From Legionellaceae bacterium (lineage in GTDB: Bacteria; Pseudomonadota; Gammaproteobacteria; Legionellales; Legionellaceae): a stretch of 9,934 nt of DNA. This document shows positions 1-4,982 of this stretch, piece after piece. The position numbers were made by a program, and so were the translations under genes. The stretch lies in NCBI GenBank assembly GCA_947505025.1, contig CANNIJ010000060.1:1-9934 (forward strand), written 5' to 3'. Below the pieces are notes generated by a model. It saw only the letters and a program-made list of their open reading frames with translations. It was not told the origin of the DNA and did not search any database. Within the stretch, counting starts at the first letter, position 1. Each line of letters opens with the position of its first letter.

Positions 1-114
1 CAATGAGCTTCCTTCGTTCCTCAGGACTCCTCATTGACACCGCTTTCTCTTCAGGTAGCCTGTCATCAGATGCAATGCCTCGGTGTTCCAATAATTGGAC
101 ACTATCTAAGATTT
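1..114 (-). other. Open frame running off the left edge, possible gene fragment
   Basis: On the minus strand a frame is open from just after an in-frame TAA (about 117) to the window edge. It reads roughly ILDSVQLLEHRGIASDD, then RLPEEKAVSM, then RSPEERRKLI. The composition is protein-like: many charged residues, heptad-like spacing and no stop over 38 codons. The first ATG is at 34-32, leaving only 11 residues before the edge, so a start further in would have to be TTG or GTG. I do not recognise the family. It lies back to back with a resolvase remnant, which fits mobile-element debris. It could be the start of a real gene to the left or a chance open frame. Confidence 0.22.
83..102. repeat. 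Near-perfect inverted repeat, possible operator
   Basis: GTGT-T-CCAAT on the left pairs with ATTGGACAC on the right: 9-base arms with one extra T, separated by one base. It lies between the minus-strand open frame reading leftward and the resolvase remnant reading rightward. It could be an operator or the end of a decayed mobile element. Nothing else identifies it. Confidence 0.3.
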
Positions 115-130
115 AAGGTTTTACTGTCTC

Positions 131-271
131 ATTGATGGGGTCCACTGTACACATGACCAAAATTTAGATCTCCAAATCGATGCCCTACTTCAAACTGGCT
201 GCGAAAGATCGAATATTTTTGTTGATAAAATCTCCGGAGCAAAATCAGACAGACCAGGGTTACCACTATAG
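131..271 (+). pseudogene. Serine resolvase/invertase, N-terminal remnant
   Basis: The plus-strand frame ending at TAG 269-271 reads THDQNLDLQIDALLQTGCER, then IFVDKISGAKSDRPGL after two extra residues (SN). This is the N-terminal catalytic-domain pattern of small serine recombinases of the Tn3 resolvase/Pin invertase type, normally preceded by IGYARVS with the catalytic serine. Here the preceding segment is IDGVHC, so the serine motif is destroyed, and there is no clean start codon. The frame stops shortly after SDRPGL, so the rest of the catalytic domain and the DNA-binding domain are missing. It is an inactive relic of a resolvase or transposon-associated recombinase and shows past mobile-element activity at the left end of the accessory block. 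The family call is fairly sure because the motif order is characteristic. Confidence 0.7.
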
Positions 272-283
272 AAAAGCTATAGT
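265..283 (+). terminator. AT-rich hairpin followed by T-rich stretch
   Basis: ACTATAG and CTATAGT form a 7-base stem with an AAAAG loop, followed on the plus strand by TTTAGTTTT. It begins at the end of the resolvase remnant and abuts the stop codon of the minus-strand DUF4431 gene. The stem is weak in GC. It would work as an intrinsic terminator only for plus-strand transcription; for the minus-strand genes it is at most a 3' end structure. Confidence 0.3.
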
Positions 284-778
284 TTAGTTTTGCAGATTTT
301 CATGATCTAAAAATTGCAAATCCTCTTTTGGTAATTGATTAAGTGTTTTTGTCTTAACAAACGCCAGACTCATTATATTCATTTTCTCAGCCATGATTAA
401 TATTCTGGCATGATGATGCCCCGTTAAGGCATGAAATAAAGTACCTGATATTTCTACACTGTTTCCTTCTTTTATTTTATTCCGATCACTATCTTGCTTA
501 ATGACAACCTGGACTAACTTAACGTTTTTCTCCGTAGTATCGTTTGCCATTATATGGCTATTGGACTTGACGTCAATTGGTGAATTCAATACTAAATACA
601 GTCCTGTTTCATCTCCATCACCATCTGCAATGCTTGTATAATTGGGCGGACCAGGGAACTTTAATATTTTGATCACACCTGTTAATACAGTGGCATGAGG
701 CTCATAAAAAACAATTTTATTTTTTGAGAAAATTGTACATGAAAATAGGATACTAAAAAAAACAAGAAATTGTTTCAT
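284..778 (-). CDS. Exported DUF4431-type protein, possible immunity partner
   Basis: This 164-residue protein starts with a signal-peptide-like segment (K2, hydrophobic residues 4-17). L11-F12-S13-C14 resembles a lipobox, but Phe at -2 is unusual, so lipid attachment is uncertain; a periplasmic or membrane-anchored location is likely. The mature part shows the DUF4431 pattern as I know it: FYEPHATVLTG near 24-34, FPGPPNYTSIADGD near 41-54, then GTLFHALTGHHHARILI at 112-128. No enzyme activity is known to me for this family. The ATG overlaps the TGA of the upstream gene (ATGA), and AAGGA lies 7 bases before it, so translation is probably coupled to the NPGN-domain protein. An exported small protein coupled to a putative wall-active protein suggests an immunity or inhibitor role. 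That role is inferred, not shown. Confidence 0.72.
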   Translation of the reverse strand: MKQFLVFFSILFSCTIFSKNKIVFYEPHATVLTGVIKILKFPGPPNYTSIADGDGDETGLYLVLNSPIDVKSNSHIMANDTTEKNVKLVQVVIKQDSDRNKIKEGNSVEISGTLFHALTGHHHARILIMAEKMNIMSLAFVKTKTLNQLPKEDLQFLDHENLQN

Positions 779-1455
779 TTCTCTTTCCTTGACTTTCTAA
801 CAAGCAATTTTTTCAGACAAGGATTAATAGAGCTCTTTGATCTTCCTCGAATATAACTATGACCAATCGCTGTTATACAAACCACAACATCCAATTGGCC
901 TTGATTTGCTAAATCAATACATTCTTGTTTTGATACCCATCTCTGATTACCGATGTTAAATTCACACAAGCCATGCTCATCTTTATGTACTTGGATGATT
1001 TGAAAAACCTCTATAATCGTTCCTTTAATGTAGCCTTCTATTTGTTCAATGGCTTGCCATAGCTTATCAAACTCATCTGTCGAGAAATCGCAAACTTTTC
1101 TATCATCCTTTACGCCTGTTTTTTCATGCAGAAATTTTTTATACATTGCAACATTATTTCCATCTTTTGCAGGTGCATAAGCTTCAACTAAGTCATCAAT
1201 CGTGGCGTTTTTATATGTTGTGTGCAAACAATCTAACAGTGCTAAATGTCCATTTTCATAATCAGGAAATATGGCAAATTTCCCTGAAGAACCAATTTGA
1301 TTATGTCTTGCACTAACCTCACCTGGAACAAGATTTCCTGGATTATGATTTCTCCAAGCCCAACTACCACCAAAAAATCTAAAATACCTTCCAGAACTAT
1401 CGGTATAGATAATTGAATGATTTAATCCCAACTCAGCTTTGACATAAACAGACAT
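775..1455 (-). CDS. NPGN-domain (phage lysin/structural-protein type) protein with DUF3892-like C-terminus
   Basis: The protein has 226 residues from the ATG at 1455. That start is preferred over the adjacent ATG at 1458 because AGGA lies 7 bases before it and only 4 before the other. Residues about 32-116 carry WRNHNPGNL, an IG..GKFAIFPDYENG segment and a YAPAKDGNN segment. These are the landmarks of the NPGN family found in phage structural proteins, lysins and some secreted peptidoglycan-active proteins. Residues about 150-218 (IIQVHKDEHG, RWVSKQECI, VVVCITAIGHSYIRGRS) look like DUF3892. The tail is strongly basic. There is no signal peptide, so a wall-active role would need dedicated delivery. 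It overlaps the DUF4431 gene by 4 bases. The function is unproven: a cell-wall hydrolase effector is my best reading, and a leftover phage virion protein is the main alternative. Confidence 0.62.
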   Translation of the reverse strand: MSVYVKAELGLNHSIIYTDSSGRYFRFFGGSWAWRNHNPGNLVPGEVSARHNQIGSSGKFAIFPDYENGHLALLDCLHTTYKNATIDDLVEAYAPAKDGNNVAMYKKFLHEKTGVKDDRKVCDFSTDEFDKLWQAIEQIEGYIKGTIIEVFQIIQVHKDEHGLCEFNIGNQRWVSKQECIDLANQGQLDVVVCITAIGHSYIRGRSKSSINPCLKKLLVRKSRKEK

Positions 1456-1617
1456 CATATAATCCTAAATAATTAGCTTTAGTTTCCAATGTGTTTTTTC
1501 AACGTTTAGTGGGACTATCAAATTGCACTTTTGAATGCATAGGAATACCTTAATGATTTACGTTTTTTAACGGTTCTTTTGATTTTGAATAATGCAAGAT
1601 TAATTTAGTATGTTGTT
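1456..1617 (-). other. Upstream leader of the NPGN gene with a 13-codon ORF
   Basis: This gap between the ATPase stop and the NPGN gene holds no ordinary gene. It contains a tiny minus-strand frame at 1540-1499 (MHSKVQFDSPTKR, stop TGA), with AAGG 7 bases before its ATG. This might be a leader peptide or a fragment of something lost. A short palindrome CGTTAAAAAACG lies near 1560-1571 but is not a convincing terminator. I found no clear -35/-10 pair for the NPGN gene, so it is open whether transcription continues from the ATPase gene. Confidence 0.3.
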
Positions 1618-2742
1618 TCATGGATAAAATAATATTAACGAATATTTTATTAATGGGTCAACCATAAAATACTCTCCATGTATAGTTCGATTAATATAAT
1701 CCTCTTCTTCTAACAATTTTAATGATTTTATTATTGCAGCACTGCTAAAATCCAATGCATGCAGCGTTGCTTTGCTCGTCAAGTCCTTTGTAGCCCCTTT
1801 TGAGATAACAATTAATAATTTTTTTTGAGACGTACTGAGGGAGCTCAGATCCTTCGCCGTTTTAGATTTTTCCTGAAAAATATAATCCTGCCACAATCGG
1901 GTTACATCTAAACTGGTTGGAGCTCTATTTTCACAATAACTCAAAATCTTATCGCATAAAACATTCATATAATAAGGGTGGCGCTCTGTTAACAAAAAGA
2001 TTTCATCAAAAACGGATTTTTCTAAATCTTTACCCCAGGTTTTATTAGAGACGCCGTTAATATAAGTAATATAGTCCTCTTCTGTAATACGATCGATTGT
2101 AATACGATCACATAAACTATAAAGGGGACGGGATCGATCATCGAACATATTGGCTAGTATGTGCCTGTTACTTCCTGAGAATATAAAGCGCAAATTTTCA
2201 CTTTCTTGAGCCACATGCCGAATAGCTCCTTCTATCCCTTTGCTATTTGCAAGAACACCTATTTCTTGAAATTCATCAATAAAAAAAACCGCTTTTGTTT
2301 CTTTTTTTCTCAAAACATTTTCAAGCATTTGCAGCGATTCGGTTATAACGGATACAGAATCACTTTCCTGGCTGGGAATGAGTTCGATTTTAAATCCATC
2401 AGTTCCAACAATCCATTTGGATTTTAAATTTTTAAGATTATTTTTAATGACGCTTACCACCTGCTCTTGAACAGTACTTACTCTGTTCAGCAGATTTTTT
2501 ACACCATTCAGTATTTGTTCTTCGATTGTTTTTGCGCTAACGGCAACAAATAAATCAATTCGCTCATAAAGCAACTGAGATTCATCTAAACTGTAAAGGA
2601 TAAGGCTTGATTTCCCATACCTGCGTGGAGAAATCACTATGGTGTGCTGCCCCTTTGTAATATTTCCAATCAGCTGCTTTCTTTCAAGCACTCTATTGCA
2701 AAATGCATCACCCTTGGCAATTCCTAATGGAAAATAATTCAT
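1618..2742 (-). CDS. STAND/MNS-clade AAA-type ATPase with C-terminal winged helix
   Basis: This is a 374-residue P-loop ATPase. Walker A is SPRRYGKSS (38-46) and Walker B is AVFFIDEF (151-158). A sensor-1-like FIFSGSNRHIL follows at about 186-196, and residues from about 298 to the end form a winged-helix-like region (SQKKLLIVI, SLKLLEEEDYI, YFMVDPLIKY). This is the arrangement of the archaeal-ATPase/MNS group (ATPase_2), found widely in prokaryotes and often in mobile or defence neighbourhoods; its exact job is generally unknown. The start is set at ATG 2742 because AAGGA lies 7 bases upstream. A TTG two codons earlier is almost touching that site and is unlikely. The gene is divergent from an antitoxin gene and shares its control region, with a perfect minus-strand TATAAT at 2775-2770. 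It is cytoplasmic, with no membrane segment. The key nucleotide-binding residues are intact. Confidence 0.8.
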   Translation of the reverse strand: MNYFPLGIAKGDAFCNRVLERKQLIGNITKGQHTIVISPRRYGKSSLILYSLDESQLLYERIDLFVAVSAKTIEEQILNGVKNLLNRVSTVQEQVVSVIKNNLKNLKSKWIVGTDGFKIELIPSQESDSVSVITESLQMLENVLRKKETKAVFFIDEFQEIGVLANSKGIEGAIRHVAQESENLRFIFSGSNRHILANMFDDRSRPLYSLCDRITIDRITEEDYITYINGVSNKTWGKDLEKSVFDEIFLLTERHPYYMNVLCDKILSYCENRAPTSLDVTRLWQDYIFQEKSKTAKDLSSLSTSQKKLLIVISKGATKDLTSKATLHALDFSSAAIIKSLKLLEEEDYINRTIHGEYFMVDPLIKYSLILFYP

Positions 2743-2769
2743 GAACAAATCCTTCGTGTAATTTTACTC

Positions 2770-2775
2770 ATTATA
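2770..2775 (-). promoter_or_regulatory. Candidate -10 box for the ATPase gene
   Basis: On the minus strand the bases read TATAAT, 27 bases before the ATPase ATG. The hexamer 17 bases upstream (TAGCAA) is a poor -35 match. The box overlaps the left arm of the 11-base inverted repeat, so a repressor bound there would be expected to block it. Confidence 0.4.
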
Positions 2776-2810
2776 ACTCACCATTTGGTAACTTGCTATA
2801 TGGTGAGTTA
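2774..2810. promoter_or_regulatory. 11-base inverted repeat, probable operator of the antitoxin/ATPase divergent region
   Basis: TAACTCACCAT (2774-2784) is matched exactly by ATGGTGAGTTA (2800-2810), with 15 bases between. A second, nested pair GGTAACT (2787-2793) and AGTTACC (2805-2811) reads across the same centre, and GGTGAGTT recurs at 2817-2824. RHH-type antitoxins typically repress their own operon by binding such repeats at the promoter, which fits the position over the antitoxin start. Because the minus-strand TATAAT is also overlapped, the same protein may control the ATPase gene. Confidence 0.55.
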
Positions 2811-3066
2811 CCAAGCGGTGAGTTCATTGATTGATGAATTCATGGCTGCTGCAGAAGAATCACATAGACCTGCCTCACAGATTGTACGGGATTTCATGCG
2901 TGATTTTATTCAACGACAACGTCAAGCTCGTGATCATGATTTATGGTTCCGAAGCAAGGTGCAAGCAAGCATTGATGATAAATCGCCAACCATTTCTCAT
3001 GAAGATGTCATGGCAGAAATGAAGGCCAGACTTTCAGCGAGAATTGCTAAAGAGAAAAAATCTTGA
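2800..3066 (+). CDS. RHH-type antitoxin of a ParE/RelE module (stability determinant)
   Basis: This is an 88-residue basic protein. A short N-terminal strand-like stretch is followed by helices (SLIDEFMAAAEE, RPASQIVRDFMRDFIQRQRQ), a pattern typical of ribbon-helix-helix antitoxins. The C-terminal half (DLWFRSKVQASIDD, ISHEDVMAEMKARL) is the toxin-wrapping segment seen in antitoxins of the ParE/RelE type. The start is uncertain: ATG 2800 is chosen here, and an in-frame TTG at 2785 would add five residues. Neither has a good ribosome site, and the N-terminal strand looks short, so this end may be altered. Its stop overlaps the TTG start of the toxin remnant (TTGA), as usual for such pairs. Its normal role is to neutralise the toxin and repress the operon. 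With the toxin broken, only DNA binding or protection against related toxins could remain. Confidence 0.7.
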   Translation: MVSYQAVSSLIDEFMAAAEESHRPASQIVRDFMRDFIQRQRQARDHDLWFRSKVQASIDDKSPTISHEDVMAEMKARLSARIAKEKKS

Positions 3067-3267
3067 GAATTGAGTGGCTAAACAAAGCTCCTATGGATGC
3101 CATGGATATGGTCGACTATATTGATATCGACAACACTGCTGCTGCATTCGCTGATTATTAACAGAACACCCTACATTGCTGCATATCTTGTGGCAAAAGA
3201 CGCTGTAATTATTTTACGTATTATTCATGGTGCTCAGCATTGGCCGAAAAAACTGGTGCCCAGTTAA
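3063..3267 (+). pseudogene. ParE/RelE-family toxin, broken by internal deletion and frameshift
   Basis: From TTG 3063, overlapping the antitoxin stop, the frame reads LRIEWLNKAPMDAMDMVDYI and continues to FADY before TAA at 3159-3161. This matches a ParE/RelE N-terminus, whose usual next helix begins PAAAF. One frame over, from 3160 to TAA 3265-3267, it reads NRTPYIAAYLVAKDAVIILR, then IIHGAQHWPKKL. This is the typical C-terminal strand pattern ending in the H..Q.WP signature. Roughly 30-35 central residues normally found between these parts are missing, and the two pieces are out of frame. The intact toxin would act on gyrase (ParE) or on ribosome-bound mRNA (RelE). Active-site residues cannot be assigned to either from what remains. 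No functional toxin can be made. Confidence 0.8.
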
Positions 3268-3754
3268 GGACACTCATTCTGCCGTTACTCGAGTGTACTC
3301 TCTGCAAACCACCGTTTCTAAAGATACGATTGGTTGACAGCGGTCAAAGGCCTAGCTTGTTGCTTATAGACTGAGTTACGGCTGACATTAAATCGGTTGG
3401 ATATATCAACCATGTGGGTGTAGTAAACAAAGTTATTCTTGTATCATTGTTTAACACTATTTGAGTTGTCAATAAAAAATAGCTCGAAAGTCCGCGAAAA
3501 CACTACATTTCAACATAGTTTATGATCTTTAGTAGGATAAAACCAACAAAATACGGTATAATTCACTGAGAATCTAGTTTTTTATGCTGAATAACGTTAA
3601 TTTTACATGTTTTCATGTAGAATTCATCCATATTTTTCAATTAAACGCCTGTAAAACTCACTCAGTTTATTACACTTACTCGCCATGTTCTGCCTAGGGC
3701 AAACCCAAGCCTTATTGATTAGATTCTGATCCGACGAACGTGTCTAGGATCCTC
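3268..3754. other. Intergenic region between accessory block and leucine operon
   Basis: No intact gene is visible in this stretch. It contains a 14-base inverted repeat, TTGAC-AGCG-GTCAA (3334-3347), and a minus-strand HTH-like remnant. It also has an isolated TATAAT at 3557-3562 without a -35 match and a small hairpin TACATG-TTTT-CATGTA at 3604-3619. The many stops in all frames and the remnants suggest decayed insertion material next to the operon promoter. Confidence 0.5.
3318..3437 (-). pseudogene. Remnant of a helix-turn-helix protein, perhaps a transposase
   Basis: A minus-strand frame, open from after a TGA near 3438 and ending in TAG at 3320-3318, contains MVDISNRFNVSRNSVYK. This is a good helix-turn-helix pattern (hydrophobic I, F, V and Y positions, with VSR at the recognition helix), like the N-terminal domain of many transposases. 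After it the reading becomes KQQARPLTAV and stops, without the usual W-containing continuation. At about 40 residues it cannot be a whole protein. I infer a fragment of an insertion sequence or a small regulator. Confidence 0.35.
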
Positions 3755-3783
3755 TTCACAATTATCATTCAGCAAGGTATAGT
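3755..3783 (+). promoter_or_regulatory. Sigma70-type promoter of the leucine/isovalerate operon
   Basis: TTCACA (3755-3760) and TATAGT (3778-3783) each match the sigma70 consensus at five of six positions and are separated by exactly 17 bases. A start near 3790 gives a leader of about 30 bases, with AGGA at 3809-3812 placed 8 bases before ATG 3821. No clear binding site for a LiuR-type regulator was recognised. Confidence 0.6.
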
Positions 3784-3820
3784 TCTTGCTCGGCTTATGT
3801 TGTTGCACAGGATGTCTAGT

Positions 3821-4981
3821 ATGTACCACGGTCTGCATTTTCCTCTGGGTGAGACCTATTCTTTGTTGCGTGAAAGTGTCTTTCAATTTGCATGTAATGA
3901 AGTCTCGCCGCTCGCTGATTCAATGGATATTAATAATGCCTTTCCCGGGGCTTTATGGAAAAAACTAGGTAATATTGGATTACTTGGCATCACCGTCGAT
4001 GAATCTTACGGCGGAGCAAATATGGGTTATCTCGCTCATGTGATTGCTATGGAGGAATTGTCCCGGGCTTCAGCGTCAGTTGGACTTAGTTACGCAGCTC
4101 ATTCTAATCTTTGCCTGAATCAACTTAATTTAAATGGATCTGCAGAACAAAAATCACGCTATCTGCCGGGCTTGGTCAGCGGTGAACATGTGGGTGCTCT
4201 GGCTATGAGTGAGGCCAATGCTGGATCGGATGTAGTTAGTATGCAATTACGTGCCGAACAACATGGTGATAGGTTTATTTTAAACGGTACAAAAATGTGG
4301 ATCACAAATGGTCCTGATGCCGATGTATTAATCGTTTATGCAAAAACAGATCCTAATGCAAACAAAAATGGCATTACCGCTTTTATCATCGAGAAAAATT
4401 TCAAAGGATTTAAAACTGCACAAAAACTCAATAAACTTGGAATGCGCGGCTCAAATACATGTGAGTTAGTCTTTCAAAACTGTGAAGTGCCGGCAGAAAA
4501 TGTTTTAGGTGTAATTAATCACGGTGTACGTGTGTTAATGAGTGGCTTAGACTACGAACGTGTAGTCCTGTCGGCGGGTCCATTAGGCATTATGCAAGCA
4601 TGCTTAGATGTGGTGTTGCCGTATATACATGAGCGTAAACAATTTAACCAACCAATCGGTGAGTTTCAATTAATTCAAGGTAAATTGGCTGATATGTATA
4701 CAGAGATTAATGCTTCTCGTGCATATGTTTATGCCGTAGCCAGTGCGTGCGACCGTGGTCAAATTACCCGGCAAGATGCAGCCAGCGTAATTTTATATAC
4801 CTCAGAAAAAGCCACACAAATGGCATTGCAAGCTATACAGATTTTGGGTGGAAATGGGTACATCAACGATTATCCCACCGGAAGATTATTACGTGATGCC
4901 AAACTATATGAAATAGGTGCCGGTACATCTGAAATTCGACGCACACTGATAGGACGCACTTTATTTAAGGAATACGCTTGA
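3821..4981 (+). CDS. ivd: Isovaleryl-CoA dehydrogenase
   Basis: This FAD enzyme oxidises isovaleryl-CoA to 3-methylcrotonyl-CoA in leucine degradation, passing electrons to electron-transfer flavoprotein. The 386 residues match the family length. Acyl-CoA dehydrogenase landmarks are present: ALAMSEANAGSD (126-137), KMWITNG (158-164) and, from 340 to the end, LGGNGYINDYP and GAGTSEIRR. The segment SGLDYERVVLSAGPLGIMQA fits isovaleryl-CoA dehydrogenases in particular: their catalytic base lies in this helix, here E246, unlike straight-chain enzymes that carry it near the C-terminus. The start ATG 3821 has AGGA 8 bases upstream and gives the usual N-terminus. The frame is open further back to GTG 3740, but those extra residues are unlike the family and overlap the promoter. 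It is the first gene of the operon; one base separates its stop from the thiolase ATG. Confidence 0.92.
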   Translation: MYHGLHFPLGETYSLLRESVFQFACNEVSPLADSMDINNAFPGALWKKLGNIGLLGITVDESYGGANMGYLAHVIAMEELSRASASVGLSYAAHSNLCLNQLNLNGSAEQKSRYLPGLVSGEHVGALAMSEANAGSDVVSMQLRAEQHGDRFILNGTKMWITNGPDADVLIVYAKTDPNANKNGITAFIIEKNFKGFKTAQKLNKLGMRGSNTCELVFQNCEVPAENVLGVINHGVRVLMSGLDYERVVLSAGPLGIMQACLDVVLPYIHERKQFNQPIGEFQLIQGKLADMYTEINASRAYVYAVASACDRGQITRQDAASVILYTSEKATQMALQAIQILGGNGYINDYPTGRLLRDAKLYEIGAGTSEIRRTLIGRTLFKEYA

Positions 4982-4982
4982 T

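Noticed and set aside
2206..2427. Plus-strand open frame of 73 codons opposite the ATPase
   Set aside because: Phe-rich antisense of AT-rich coding sequence including the Walker B region; nothing supports expression.
3334..3347. TTGAC-AGCG-GTCAA as a regulator site or TTGACA -35 box
   Set aside because: No -10 at suitable spacing and no gene start nearby; it lies within the HTH-like remnant and is probably incidental.
3557..3562. Perfect TATAAT as promoter of the leucine operon
   Set aside because: No -35 match at 16-18 bases, no extended -10, and a leader of over 250 bases. The 3755-3783 pair is far better placed.
3604..3619. TACATG-TTTT-CATGTA hairpin as a terminator
   Set aside because: AT-rich 6-base stem, no T-run after it, and no gene directly upstream to terminate.
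3740..3820. N-terminal extension of the isovaleryl-CoA dehydrogenase from GTG 3740
   Set aside because: It overlaps the best promoter, has no ribosome site, and the residues do not resemble the family. ATG 3821 has AGGA at good spacing and gives a standard length.
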